From contig NZ_JAMYXM010000001.1 of assembly GCF_024158145.1 (NCBI RefSeq), positions 1,240,001-1,304,000 of the forward strand: 64,000 nucleotides of DNA. Reading direction: 5' to 3'. Of this stretch, positions 9,719 through 18,226 are shown piece after piece; the first letter of the stretch is position 1; the number at the start of each line of letters is the position of its first letter. The stretch is from Notoacmeibacter sp. MSK16QG-6 (GTDB lineage Bacteria > Pseudomonadota > Alphaproteobacteria > Rhizobiales > Rhizobiaceae). Made by a program: the position numbers and the translations under genes. The notes beneath the pieces were generated by a model that saw only the letters and a program-made list of their open reading frames with translations, searched no databases and was not told the origin of the DNA.

Positions 9719-10000
9719 ATGGCTGCCGAACATCCCTATGCCGCAGACAACGACTCGCAAGAGGACATGATCATCAATCCGCTTGGCGTTGCCGCCAGCG
9801 ATGATCTGTCGATCGAAGAGAAACTCGACAAGCTGGTGGCCATGAAACAGGCTGTCGGCCAGCGAGGATCGGACGGCACGCTCGATCCGGGCCTCGTCGC
9901 CCGTCAGATGCAGGATATCGACGCCGCGATGGCGCGTGTCCAGAGCCAGTCCGACCCGGTCGATGGCAGTAAGGAAGGCGGCCGCCGACCCGAAAGCTGA
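9719..10000 (+). CDS. Small acidic hypothetical protein
   Basis: 93 residues from ATG 9719, which has CAGGAG eight bases upstream; the longer open frame from 9542 lacks such a signal. The product (MAAEHPYAADNDSQED...) is acidic and helical (LSIEEKLDKLVAMKQAVGQ), with no membrane segment, signal peptide or cysteine. I do not recognise the family. It stands alone, convergent with coaBC. Confidence 0.65.
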   Translation: MAAEHPYAADNDSQEDMIINPLGVAASDDLSIEEKLDKLVAMKQAVGQRGSDGTLDPGLVARQMQDIDAAMARVQSQSDPVDGSKEGGRRPES

Positions 10001-10034
10001 GCTTGGGAGAGCCAGGCGTATTTTGCTGCTGCCT

Positions 10035-11477
10035 TCAGTCGGGCAGCAGATCGGCAATGGTGAGGACAAGGCGTTCCGCAACTTCGTCCTTGCCCATTTC
10101 CGGCCAGCTCTCAACGCCGTTCGCAGTGGCCAGCGCGACGCGGTTCCGGGTTCCGCCCATCACGCCGCCCGGCCCGCCAATGCCGCTCTCATGGCTGACA
10201 TCATTGGCGACGATCAGATCGGCACCCTTCCGTATTCGCTTATCTTCCGCATAAACTTCCACGTTCGTCGTTTCGGCGGCAAAGCCCACAATGAGGGCCG
10301 GTCGCATATTTTCGTGGTGGGCGATGGAGGCCAGTATATCCGGGTTTTCCGTCAGTTTCAGTTTGGTCAGCCCGCCTTCGGTTTTTTTGGTTTTCTGTTC
10401 GGCGATCCGGCTGGCGCGATAATCGGCGACAGCGGCCACGAAGATGGCGACATCGGCAGGCAGCGCTTCCTCGACAGCCGCCTTCATCTCCAGCGCTGTC
10501 TGCACACGCACCACCTCCACCCCTTGCGGATCAGCGAGCGTGACGGGTCCCGAAACCAGCGTGACTTTCGCGCCGGCTCGCGCGCAAGCGCCGGCAATCG
10601 CATGGCCTTGGCGGCCTGACGAGCGATTGGCGATATAGCGCACAGGGTCGATAGGCTCGTGGGTTGGACCGGAGGTGACGACGATATGCTTGCCGGCCAG
10701 AGGTTTGTCGGTGACGAGCGGCGAGAACATATGCGCCGCCTCTTCAGCGATTGCGAGCGGTTCAGCCATGCGACCGAGGCCCGCCTCGCCGGTTTCGGCC
10801 ATCTCGCCGATGTCCGGCCCAATGAAGGAGTGGCCATCCTCTTTCAGTGTCGCCACGTTGCGCTGCGTCGCCGGATGCGACCACATGGCCGGATTCATGG
10901 CCGGCGCGATCAGAATGGGAGCGCGTATCGCCAACAGCACCGCGCCGGCCAGATCGTCGCCAATTCCCTGAACCATCTTCGCCATGCGATCCGCCGTCGC
11001 CGGTGCCACGATCACGAGATCCGCCGAGCGGGCCAGTCTGATGTGACCGACGTCGATTTCAGACTGCCTGTCCCAAAGATCGGTATAGCAATGACCGCCC
11101 GACAGCGCCGCAGCCGCCATCGGCGTGACGAATTGCTGGGCCGCTTCTGTGAGGATCACGCGAACCGCCGCGTCCCGCTCGCGAAGACGGCGGATCAGGT
11201 CGAGCGATTTATAGGCCGCGATTCCGCCACTGATGATGAGCAGGACGGTTTTGCCGGTCAGGGCCGTTCCGCCCTCCATCGCTCCACTTCGTCCGAAAAC
11301 AGGTAGCGACGTGTCGATCTCCGCTGAGGCGCCGGCATCCGAATTGTCATCCCTGGAAGCCAGATCGCGCAAGACCGTCCGAAGCTCCTCCTCCACCGAC
11401 CGGCCATTGCCGGCGGCCCTCACCCGGATCGCCTGTTTGACGTCGTCTTCTATATTTCGGATCGTTATGCTCGCCAT
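10035..11477 (-). CDS. coaBC: Bifunctional CoaBC with an N-terminal ribbon-helix-helix domain
   Basis: 480 residues from ATG 11477 (ribosome site AAGGAG). Residues about 1-42 (ASITIRNIEDDVKQAI..., RSVEEELRTVLRD) match the FitA-type ribbon-helix-helix DNA-binding antitoxin domain. About 30 polar linker residues follow. From residue 74 the CoaC flavoprotein begins (SGGIAAYKSLDL, then the PAMNPAMW substrate motif). CoaB follows with SGPTHEPIDPVRYI, NRSSGRQG and KLKLTENPDIL. CoaBC condenses phosphopantothenate with cysteine and decarboxylates the product in coenzyme A synthesis. An internal ATG at 11279, with GGAG five bases upstream, would give a normal-length CoaBC without the extra domain. No PIN toxin gene is adjacent. 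Confidence 0.92.
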   Translation of the reverse strand: MASITIRNIEDDVKQAIRVRAAGNGRSVEEELRTVLRDLASRDDNSDAGASAEIDTSLPVFGRSGAMEGGTALTGKTVLLIISGGIAAYKSLDLIRRLRERDAAVRVILTEAAQQFVTPMAAAALSGGHCYTDLWDRQSEIDVGHIRLARSADLVIVAPATADRMAKMVQGIGDDLAGAVLLAIRAPILIAPAMNPAMWSHPATQRNVATLKEDGHSFIGPDIGEMAETGEAGLGRMAEPLAIAEEAAHMFSPLVTDKPLAGKHIVVTSGPTHEPIDPVRYIANRSSGRQGHAIAGACARAGAKVTLVSGPVTLADPQGVEVVRVQTALEMKAAVEEALPADVAIFVAAVADYRASRIAEQKTKKTEGGLTKLKLTENPDILASIAHHENMRPALIVGFAAETTNVEVYAEDKRIRKGADLIVANDVSHESGIGGPGGVMGGTRNRVALATANGVESWPEMGKDEVAERLVLTIADLLPD

Positions 11478-11513
11478 GATCGCTCCTTGGGCTGAACAAG
11501 CGATAAAGCGAGC

Positions 11514-11531
11514 GTGCAATCAGTGCAATCA
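11514..11531. repeat. Tandem 9-bp direct repeat upstream of coaBC
   Basis: GTGCAATCA occurs twice head to tail (11514-11522 and 11523-11531) in the 76-bp gap between the divergent starts of coaBC (11477) and the secreted-protein gene (11554). Ribbon-helix-helix proteins often bind tandem short repeats, so this is a candidate operator for the RHH domain fused to CoaBC. This is inference. Confidence 0.5.
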
Positions 11532-11553
11532 TCTCTAAACGAGGAGGTTAACG

Positions 11554-11964
11554 ATGAAGGTTCTCACCAGCTTGATGCTTGGCGTTGGCATCGCGCTTTT
11601 TACGGGCGGCTCTGCCGCGTGGGCGAGCGGTGAAATCACCTGCTATGGCATTGAGGACGAGGCGGTGCGGGTCTCACTCGGTTTTGGAACCCTGCCGGTT
11701 CTCAGCGTCATCTCCGCTCGCATCGAGACGCCCGACGGCGTTTATCAATTGCGGGGTGGGGGCGAGACGACCGAGATCAGGTTTGGCGATGGCGCCTTTC
11801 TCAAGGACGGCCTCATTGCCCGTTTCACGGACGACATCATCAATGACGTCATGGCGGAACTGCGGGTCGTCAATATGGAAGAAGGACGCGCCTTCGCTTC
11901 GGTCGGTCTGGTTCGTCTTCCGGCAGAAGGCGCTGTGTATGGGCTGACCTGCGAGGGTCCGTGA
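11554..11964 (+). CDS. Small secreted hypothetical protein
   Basis: 136 residues with a very strong ribosome site (GAGGAGG). A signal peptide (MKVLTSLMLGVGIALFTGG, cleaved near AWA-S) precedes a mature domain of about 110 residues with beta-strand character and two Cys close to its ends (ITCYG and GLTCEG) that could form a disulfide in the periplasm. No known domain recognised. Divergent from coaBC, convergent with ubiB. Confidence 0.75.
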   Translation: MKVLTSLMLGVGIALFTGGSAAWASGEITCYGIEDEAVRVSLGFGTLPVLSVISARIETPDGVYQLRGGGETTEIRFGDGAFLKDGLIARFTDDIINDVMAELRVVNMEEGRAFASVGLVRLPAEGAVYGLTCEGP

Positions 11965-11989
11965 TGCCGTCGGCGGCTGCGAAAGAGAC

Positions 11990-13567
11990 TCAGCTGAGCT
12001 GAATAGCGATCCAGACCGCCGATGCGGCGACGATCCAAAGCGCCACGCGTCCCCAGCGCGTATGCCCCGCCTCCGCCTTTCCTATCGCCTCGGCCGTCCG
12101 AGAATCGAAGCGTAGGCCGTTCTCCATCATCGCGTCCATTTCTCGCGAAAGATCCTCGGCGCGGGCGGCGAGGACCGGCGCCTGGCGCAGCAGGCCGAGT
12201 GCGGCGTCCATTCCGCTTCGCGCATCGGTCAAGACGGCCTGCGGACCGAGTTGCTTGGTCAAATATTCGCGAACGACCGGTTCGGCCGCCTGCCACATAT
12301 TGAAATGGGGATCGAGCGTGCGGGCGACGCCTTCGACAGTCACCATCGTCTTCTGCAGCATGATGAGTTGCGGCTGCGTTTCCATGTCGAAGAGCTCCGT
12401 CACCTCGAACAGCAAGGTGAGGAGCTTGGCCATCGAAATGGTTTCGGCGCTCTGGCCGTGGATCGGCTCGCCAATCGCGCGGATGGCCTGAGCGAAGCTC
12501 GCCGGATCGTGCTGCTTGGGCACATAGCCCGCTTCAAAATGGACATCGGCGACGCGGCGATAATCGCGTGTGATAAAACCATAGAGAATATCGGCGAGGA
12601 ACCGTCGTTCTCGAAGGCCAAGCCGGCCGGAAATGCCCAGATCGACGGCGACGATTGTGCCGTCCGGTTCGACGAACAGATTGCCCGGATGCATATCGGC
12701 GTGAAAAAAGCCGTCTCGCATCGCATGGCGCAGAAACGACTGGATCAGACAGGTCGCCAGTGCCGACATGTCGAGGCCGCTTTCACGCAAGGCGGCCACG
12801 TTCGACATCTTGATACCGTCGATCCACTCCATCGTGACGACATCGCGGCCTGTTCGTTCCCAATCGACGGCGGGAGTCCGGAAACCGGGATCGTCGAGAG
12901 TGTTCTCCGCAAGTTCCGACAGTGCGGCCGCTTCCAGCCGCAAATCCATCTCGATGCGAGTGGTTTGCGCCAGTGTTCGGGCGATTTCGACCGGTCGGAG
13001 GCGTCTTGTTGCCGGGACGAGACGCTCCTGCATTCTTGCGGCCAGGAAGAAGCTTTCCAGATCGTTGAAGAAGCGGCGGCGGACACCCGGCCGGATCACT
13101 TTCACCGCGACCTTGTGGCGGCGATCGTCAGGCCCGAGAATGACTGCCGGATGAACCTGGGCGATGGATGCCGCCGCCACCGGTTCGTGCAGATCGACGA
13201 AAATATCCTGGCATGGCCGGCCGATCGACTCCTCGATCGCCAAGCGGGCATCGGCAATCGGGAATGTCTCCATCCTGTCGTGAAGGACGGAGAGATCCCC
13301 GGCAAGTTCCGCACCCACAATGTCGGGGCGGGTGGCGAGAAACTGGCCGAGCTTCACGTATGAGGGGCCTAGACGTTCGATGGCACGGCCAATGCGCGTC
13401 GCCCTGTCCCTGCTTCGGGCGCGTGGGCGAGCCAGCCAACGACCGATCCGCCAGACAAAGCGGGGCATGCCATCCAACTGATCGCCCGGCAGCGCAGCGA
13501 CCACGCCTTCGCGCGCGAAGATCCACCCCGCCCGCATCAGCCTGAATTGCGCGCCAATCGCCGTCAC
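11990..13567 (-). CDS. ubiB: ABC1/UbiB-family protein for ubiquinone synthesis
   Basis: 525 residues starting at GTG 13567 (GAGGAG about ten bases upstream). The ADCK/UbiB atypical kinase fold is visible: LGPSYVKLGQFLATRPD (KxGQ motif), ASIAQVHPA, the VAVKVIRPG lysine, FHADMHPGN (catalytic loop) and VDLGISGRL (DxG-type metal site). The C-terminus ends in a membrane helix (VALWIVAASAVWIAIQL). UbiB supports ubiquinone ring modification at the inner membrane, probably through its ATPase activity. It follows ubiE by 45 nt on the same strand. Confidence 0.95.
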   Translation of the reverse strand: MTAIGAQFRLMRAGWIFAREGVVAALPGDQLDGMPRFVWRIGRWLARPRARSRDRATRIGRAIERLGPSYVKLGQFLATRPDIVGAELAGDLSVLHDRMETFPIADARLAIEESIGRPCQDIFVDLHEPVAAASIAQVHPAVILGPDDRRHKVAVKVIRPGVRRRFFNDLESFFLAARMQERLVPATRRLRPVEIARTLAQTTRIEMDLRLEAAALSELAENTLDDPGFRTPAVDWERTGRDVVTMEWIDGIKMSNVAALRESGLDMSALATCLIQSFLRHAMRDGFFHADMHPGNLFVEPDGTIVAVDLGISGRLGLRERRFLADILYGFITRDYRRVADVHFEAGYVPKQHDPASFAQAIRAIGEPIHGQSAETISMAKLLTLLFEVTELFDMETQPQLIMLQKTMVTVEGVARTLDPHFNMWQAAEPVVREYLTKQLGPQAVLTDARSGMDAALGLLRQAPVLAARAEDLSREMDAMMENGLRFDSRTAEAIGKAEAGHTRWGRVALWIVAASAVWIAIQLS

Positions 13568-13612
13568 GCGGCCAACTCCTCTGCCATGACGCGGCCTCTT
13601 AGATTCAAGACT

Positions 13613-14389
13613 CTAGATCTTCCAGCCGGAATGGCAGGCCGCAATCCCGCCAGAGTAATCGCGCCAGGTGACCCGCTCGAAACCGGCCTTCTCGATCATC
13701 GCGGCGAACTCGCTCTGCCGTGGAAATTTACGGATGCTTTCGACCAGATACTGATAGGGTTCGGCATCGCCTGTCACCATTCTGCCAATCTGCGGGATAG
13801 CGCGGAAGGACCATTGTTCATAGACGGTCTCCAGCAAAGGCATATCGACCTCCGAGAACTCCAGGCAAAGGAACCGCCCTCCCGGTTTCAGCACGCGATA
13901 GGCCTCGGAAAGAGCGCGGTAGATATGCGGCACATTGCGAATGCCGAAAGCAATTGTGTAGGCGTCGAACGTATCGTCGTCGAAAGGCAGCGTCTCGGCA
14001 TTGGCCTCAACGAATGTCAGACGGTCCAAGAGCCCAGCTTTTCCAGCCCGCTCCGCGCCGACATCGAGCATGGAACCGTTGATGTCCAGAACGGTCACAT
14101 GAGCGTTGTTGCGCGAGGCATCAACGATGCGAAAGGCGATGTCCCCTGTTCCGCCCGCCACATCCAGTGACGACCAGCCCGGCCGCTTACCGGGTTGCAG
14201 CCAGGCCACCATCGCGTTTTTCCACGCCCGGTGCATGCCCATGCTCATCAGATCGTTCATCAGGTCGTAGCGGCGGGCGACATTGTGAAAGACCGTATCG
14301 ACCTTGGCCTGCTTCTCGTCTTCGCCAACTTTCTGAAACCCGTAGGAGGTTTCCATGCCGCCGGCGGCGGTGGTGCGGTCTGTCGACAT
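13613..14389 (-). CDS. ubiE: Demethylmenaquinone/ubiquinone C-methyltransferase
   Basis: 258 residues from ATG 14389 (GGAAGGA ribosome site). The SAM-dependent methyltransferase fold is clear: [15 protein letters not shown] (motif I), [10 protein letters not shown] (motif II) and the UbiE signatures [17 protein letters not shown] and TIAFGIRNV. It methylates carbon in the ubiquinone ring. It is followed by ubiB, so the two make a ubiquinone operon; the usual product in this order is ubiquinone-10. Confidence 0.96.
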   Translation of the reverse strand: MSTDRTTAAGGMETSYGFQKVGEDEKQAKVDTVFHNVARRYDLMNDLMSMGMHRAWKNAMVAWLQPGKRPGWSSLDVAGGTGDIAFRIVDASRNNAHVTVLDINGSMLDVGAERAGKAGLLDRLTFVEANAETLPFDDDTFDAYTIAFGIRNVPHIYRALSEAYRVLKPGGRFLCLEFSEVDMPLLETVYEQWSFRAIPQIGRMVTGDAEPYQYLVESIRKFPRQSEFAAMIEKAGFERVTWRDYSGGIAACHSGWKI

Positions 14390-14573
14390 GATGTCCTTCC
14401 CGAAGGGCTTTCTTCGCTGGTCGCCTGGCTGGCGCATAACAGATCGGGTGCGGCAAGGCGAGATCGGTCAGGCAAGCACTGCCGATATATGGTACTGGAT
14501 CGAAAGGTTTAACCGTCGCTGAAGACCTGTCGGGTAAAAAGAGGCCCTCGCCGCTCAGTCTCCGGGTTCTATT

Positions 14574-15128
14574 ATGCTGTTTCGGATGATCCTTCCCATC
14601 GCCGTACTTGCTCTCGCCATCGCCTATGCGGGGCCGCAGATCATCGAGCAACAGCTCGACAGGATAGCCTCAGAGAAGAACCCGCGCCCTTCGAATGAAT
14701 CGGTCGCTTCGGTCTCATCGATCGAAACGGCATCGCCCAAACCGGTTCTCGATGGGTGGGATCGCCGTCACGTCATGACTGAAGATGCCAGCGGACATTT
14801 CCGTGGCACCTTCGTGCTGAACGGCAAATCGTTCCAGGCGATGGTCGACACCGGCGCGACCCATGTCGCCATCAACCAGTCCATGGCCCGGCAGATCGGA
14901 CTGCATCTCATTCCCGCCGATTTCACCCACGAGGTGCAGACCGCAAACGGTCCGGCGAGAGTCGCGATAAGCGAGTTGCATAGCGTTCAGATCGGTCCGA
15001 TCCGGCGCGAGAACGTTTCCGTCATCGTGACGCCCGATGAGGCGCTCTCGACGCCGCTTATCGGGATGAGTTTTTTGAAACAGCTCAAATTCGAGATCGC
15101 CAAGGGACGCCTCTCTTTTCAGGGCTGA
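14574..15128 (+). CDS. TIGR02281-type membrane-anchored aspartic protease
   Basis: 184 residues. An N-terminal anchor (MLFRMILPIAVLALAIAYA) is followed by a charged linker and a retropepsin-like single-domain protease (clan AA) with the catalytic MVDTGATHVAIN and the later LIGMSFLKQL. This family (TIGR02281) is typical of alphaproteobacteria and forms active homodimers; the physiological substrate is unknown. The last bases overlap by 10 with the 3' end of the convergent purine nucleoside phosphorylase gene. Confidence 0.85.
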   Translation: MLFRMILPIAVLALAIAYAGPQIIEQQLDRIASEKNPRPSNESVASVSSIETASPKPVLDGWDRRHVMTEDASGHFRGTFVLNGKSFQAMVDTGATHVAINQSMARQIGLHLIPADFTHEVQTANGPARVAISELHSVQIGPIRRENVSVIVTPDEALSTPLIGMSFLKQLKFEIAKGRLSFQG

Positions 15129-15940
15129 AAGAAACCAGACCTCCACCCTATATCGGCTACAGCCTGGCGCATGATCGCGGAAAGGCGTGCGCTACCCTGC
15201 CTTGCAACACGCTGGGTCTGCTCGTGAGAGAGCGGTTCAGTCTGCATTCCCGCGCCCAGATTGGTAATCATCGACACCGCGCCGACGCGCAGCCCGTAAA
15301 ATCGCGCCAGTATCACTTCCGGCACGGTCGACATGCCGACCGCATCGGCGCCGAGATGCCGCGCCATGCGAATTTCTGCCGGGGTTTCGAAGGACGGACC
15401 GCTAAACCAGCAGTAGACGCCTTTGTGGATCGGTTCGCCAACCTTCGCAGCTGCCGCCGCGATCGTCCGGCTCAGTTCAGGATCGTATGCATGCGACATG
15501 TCGATGAACCCGTCGCCGCCGGCTCGGCCTATCAGCGGATTCGGACCGAGGGCGATATGATCCTCGATCAGCATGACGCTCGCCGGCCCCATGGTTTCGT
15601 GGACCGAACCGGCGGCGTTTGTCAGCAGCAATGTCTCGATTCCGAGACCGGCAAGCGATTCAAGGGCGCCTGCCATCGCCGCCGGATTGCCGCTTTCGTA
15701 ATAATGCGAGCGGCCTGCCAGCATAATGACGGAACGGCCGGCAAATTCTCCGGCTACGACCTCACCGGCATGGCCGGGAACAGTAGAAACCGGAAAATCT
15801 GGCAGATCGGCATAAGGAATGCGGATCGCATCGCCGACTTCCGAGGCCAGTGGACCGAGCCCGGAGCCGAGAACCATGGCCAAGGCCGGCGTTCGCCCCT
15901 CGAGACGCTCGATCAATATATCCACCGTCCGTTTCGCCAT
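15119..15940 (-). CDS. Purine nucleoside phosphorylase
   Basis: 273 residues from ATG 15940 (MAKRTVDILIERL). The trimeric PNP/MTAP fold is recognisable: MVLGSGLGPL (phosphate loop), VPGHAGEVVAGEF, LAGRSHYYE, TNAAGSV, FSGPSFETPAEIRM and GMSTVPEVILARF. It releases purine bases from (deoxy)nucleosides with phosphate in the salvage pathway. The longer frame running to 16114 extends into upstream non-coding DNA and overlaps the neighbour. The convergent end overlaps the aspartic protease gene by 10 bp. Confidence 0.93.
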   Translation of the reverse strand: MAKRTVDILIERLEGRTPALAMVLGSGLGPLASEVGDAIRIPYADLPDFPVSTVPGHAGEVVAGEFAGRSVIMLAGRSHYYESGNPAAMAGALESLAGLGIETLLLTNAAGSVHETMGPASVMLIEDHIALGPNPLIGRAGGDGFIDMSHAYDPELSRTIAAAAAKVGEPIHKGVYCWFSGPSFETPAEIRMARHLGADAVGMSTVPEVILARFYGLRVGAVSMITNLGAGMQTEPLSHEQTQRVARQGSARLSAIMRQAVADIGWRSGFFQP

Positions 15941-16091
15941 AGCCCGCTTCCTTCTGCTTTCGTTACAGTTTGCGGCGTTCCGTCGCCGCTGCAAGCGCGA
16001 TCTCCGCGACAAACTCGACAGTCCACCGTTCGGCTGCCAAATTCGCGCACGAATCGAGCCGCGATCACCGATGGGAAAAGGAATTGCTTCG

Positions 16092-16565
16092 ATGAGCCAC
16101 GGCGATACACCCAATGCAGCAGGCCGTGCTCGACAAGGCAGGCGGGCTGACTACCGCGTATTTCGTAAACTCACGACGCGCTGGTCGGATAATGACGTCT
16201 ATGGCCATATGAACAATGTCGTCCATTACGCGCTGTTCGATACGGCGGTAAATGGCTGGCTGATAGATGAAAAGGTTCTGGACCCGTTGCACGGAAAGAA
16301 TGTCGGCCTCGTCGTCGAAACTGGCTGCCGCTATTTCGCCGAGCTTGCTTTTCCCGATGCGGTAACGGCGGGCATTCGGGTGGCGCGGCTCGGCACCTCG
16401 TCCGTGCGCTACGAAGTGGGACTGTTTCGTTCGGATGCCGAAGAACCGGCGGCTGAGGGCCATTTCGTCCATGTTTACGTGGACCGATTGACCCGCCGCC
16501 CGACACCGCTATCCGATGAAATTCGGGCTTTGCTGCAGACCGCACTTGCGGAAGGATCGTCATGA
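16092..16565 (+). CDS. Hotdog-fold acyl-CoA thioesterase (4HBT type)
   Basis: 157 residues from ATG 16092; ATG 16071, seven codons upstream, is an alternative. The 4HBT-type hotdog signature is present: TTRWSDNDVYGHMNNVVHY with the active-site Asp, then the FDTAVNGWL helix, VVETGCRYFAEL and TSSVRYEVGLF. Such enzymes hydrolyse acyl-CoA esters; the chain-length preference is unknown. The stop codon overlaps the start of slyX (ATGA), so they are translationally coupled. Confidence 0.88.
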   Translation: MSHGDTPNAAGRARQGRRADYRVFRKLTTRWSDNDVYGHMNNVVHYALFDTAVNGWLIDEKVLDPLHGKNVGLVVETGCRYFAELAFPDAVTAGIRVARLGTSSVRYEVGLFRSDAEEPAAEGHFVHVYVDRLTRRPTPLSDEIRALLQTALAEGSS

Positions 16566-16768
16566 GCGAAGACGAAACCATCGCCGACCTGCAAAGCCGC
16601 ATTGCGGAGCTGGAGCGCGAACTCGAAACACTGAACGGGGTCGTGACAGATCAGGCCAAGACCATTGCAGCCATGGAGAAACGCATGGCGACGCTGATCG
16701 AGCGATTTCTGGCGGTAGAGGAGCAGGCTGGCGGCGACGTGCCGATCGACAAACCGCCGCACTGGTAG
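16562..16768 (+). CDS. slyX: SlyX family coiled-coil protein
   Basis: 68 residues forming one long coiled coil (IADLQSRIAELERELETLN...) and ending in DKPPHW, the typical SlyX tail. The molecular role of SlyX is unknown. It overlaps the thioesterase gene by 4 nt (ATGA) and converges on msrA. Confidence 0.9.
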   Translation: MSEDETIADLQSRIAELERELETLNGVVTDQAKTIAAMEKRMATLIERFLAVEEQAGGDVPIDKPPHW

Positions 16769-16786
16769 GCTCTTGGAAGTACGTTT

Positions 16787-17473
16787 TTATTGCGCGGCGT
16801 TCTGGTCTGCTGCGACACCGGTCGGTGACGGACAGGCGATGCCCGTTCCGGCAAGGCCGCAATAGCCATTGGGCACCTTCTGCAAATATTGCTGATGGTC
16901 GGCTTCCGCGTAGAAGAATTCCGGCGCTTCTTTAATCTCCGTGGTGATCTTTCCTTTTCGGCCTGCACCATCCAGCGCGGCCTGATAGTCGTCACGGCTT
17001 TTAAGCGCCGCCTCGTGCTGCGCGTCGGATGTGGTGTAGATCGCCGAACGGTATGTCGTGCCGATATCGTTGCCCTGCCGCATGCCCTGGGTCGGATCGT
17101 GCTCTTCCCAAAACAGTTTCAGCAATTCAGCGTAAGAGATCTCGGCCGGATCGAAGACCACTTTGACGATCTCGGCATGTCCGGTCTGGCCGGTCGTCGT
17201 CTCGTGGTAAGTCGGATTGGGCGTATAGCCGCCGGCATAGCCGACCGCGGTGGAAACGACGCCGGGCGTTTTCCAGAACAGCCGCTCAGCGCCCCAGAAA
17301 CAACCCATGCCAAAATAGGCGATTTCGGCGCCAGACTCGAACGGACCCTTCAGGGGCGTGCCGAACACTGCGTGGCTCTCCGCCGTCTTCATCGGCTCGG
17401 CGCGTCCGCGCAGCGCGTTGGCCGGCTCCGGCATATCGGTTTTCTTCTTCAGCATATCGGACAGAAAGAACAT
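16787..17473 (-). CDS. msrA: Peptide-methionine (S)-S-oxide reductase
   Basis: 228 residues from ATG 17473 (GGGAGG ribosome site). The catalytic motif [11 protein letters not shown] carries the active-site Cys, followed by [33 protein letters not shown]-like [12 protein letters not shown] and the C-terminal [13 protein letters not shown] with a resolving Cys. The enzyme repairs oxidised methionine. The N-terminus carries about 45 extra residues without a signal peptide, as in other rhizobial MsrA. It follows the small membrane-protein gene on the same strand. Confidence 0.96.
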   Translation of the reverse strand: MFFLSDMLKKKTDMPEPANALRGRAEPMKTAESHAVFGTPLKGPFESGAEIAYFGMGCFWGAERLFWKTPGVVSTAVGYAGGYTPNPTYHETTTGQTGHAEIVKVVFDPAEISYAELLKLFWEEHDPTQGMRQGNDIGTTYRSAIYTTSDAQHEAALKSRDDYQAALDGAGRKGKITTEIKEAPEFFYAEADHQQYLQKVPNGYCGLAGTGIACPSPTGVAADQNAAQ

Positions 17474-17510
17474 CGCTCGCCTCCCGGAAAAATCGGCACG
17501 CGCCTTGGCA

Positions 17511-17828
17511 TCAGACCGGAGCGGCAAAGCCGCGTTCGCGTCGGCGCTTGTGACCGATCATATAGGCAAGCAGTGCAAGAATTGCGAAGAGCACCGCACC
17601 GGGCACGGATAACATCATCGAAACCAGCCACCAGAGCGACTCATCGACGCCCTCCAGGCTTTCGCGCAGGCCGAGCGTCATGCGCGGCAAGGCGGCCTGC
17701 ATCGAATCGATAAGCGGCGTCATCACAAAGGCCGAGACCGCCACCGAACGGCTGATGTCGATCACCGCCAGAATGATGGCGACAGCCAGAAAAATGAGTG
17801 ACAGGGCACGAAAAATGAAACGGATCAT
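17511..17828 (-). CDS. Small two-helix inner-membrane protein
   Basis: 105 residues with two hydrophobic helices ([20 protein letters not shown] near the start and [20 protein letters not shown] near the end) joined by an about 30-residue amphipathic loop, and a basic C-terminal tail (HKRRRER). It resembles small uncharacterised membrane proteins common in Rhizobiales. It lies 37 nt upstream of msrA, probably cotranscribed. No function can be assigned. Confidence 0.75.
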   Translation of the reverse strand: MIRFIFRALSLIFLAVAIILAVIDISRSVAVSAFVMTPLIDSMQAALPRMTLGLRESLEGVDESLWWLVSMMLSVPGAVLFAILALLAYMIGHKRRRERGFAAPV

Positions 17829-18052
17829 GGCAGAGCGAGTACGGGCTTCTCTTCAGTGGCAGGTCACATCCATAAGACGGCTGGATGGTGCCGTCCATGG
17901 CGCAACCGCGATTTGCATCGGGATCGCCGGCCGAAGTGAAAAGCGGCTGCAAATAGGCCCTTGCCCTCACGGCGGTTCTGGCTATAGTCCGCGCCGCCTG
18001 AGAAGGCATCCGATCCGCCCTGCGAATTTCGATTCAGGCCGGTCGATTCCCC

Positions 18053-18142
18053 GGTGAGGTGGCCGAGTGGTTGAAGGCGCACGCCTGGAACGCGTGTATA
18101 CGGGAAACCGTATCGAGGGTTCGAATCCCTCTCTCACCGCCA
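18053..18142 (+). tRNA. tRNA-Ser (anticodon GGA)
   Basis: Class II tRNA of 90 nt including the encoded CCA. The acceptor 5' strand is GGTGAGG, pairing with TCTCACC. The anticodon stem CACGC/GCGTG encloses loop CTGGAAC, giving GGA. The long variable arm (TATACGGGAAACCGTATCGA region) and T-loop GGTTCGAATCC are intact. The protein frame crossing it is an artefact. Confidence 0.97.
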
Positions 18143-18175
18143 CTTAAAATCCTGTCTGCCGGATTTACACCCGAT

Positions 18176-18205
18176 GAGGCTGGTCAATCGCCAGCCCCTT
18201 TCTTG
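18176..18205 (+). terminator. Probable terminator of tRNA-Ser
   Basis: 6-bp GC stem GGCTGG/CCAGCC (18178-18183 with 18191-18196), loop TCAATCG, followed by CCCTTTCTT. The T-run is interrupted, so strength is uncertain. Confidence 0.5.
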
Positions 18206-18226
18206 ATGGCCGTCTCACGAGCAGCA

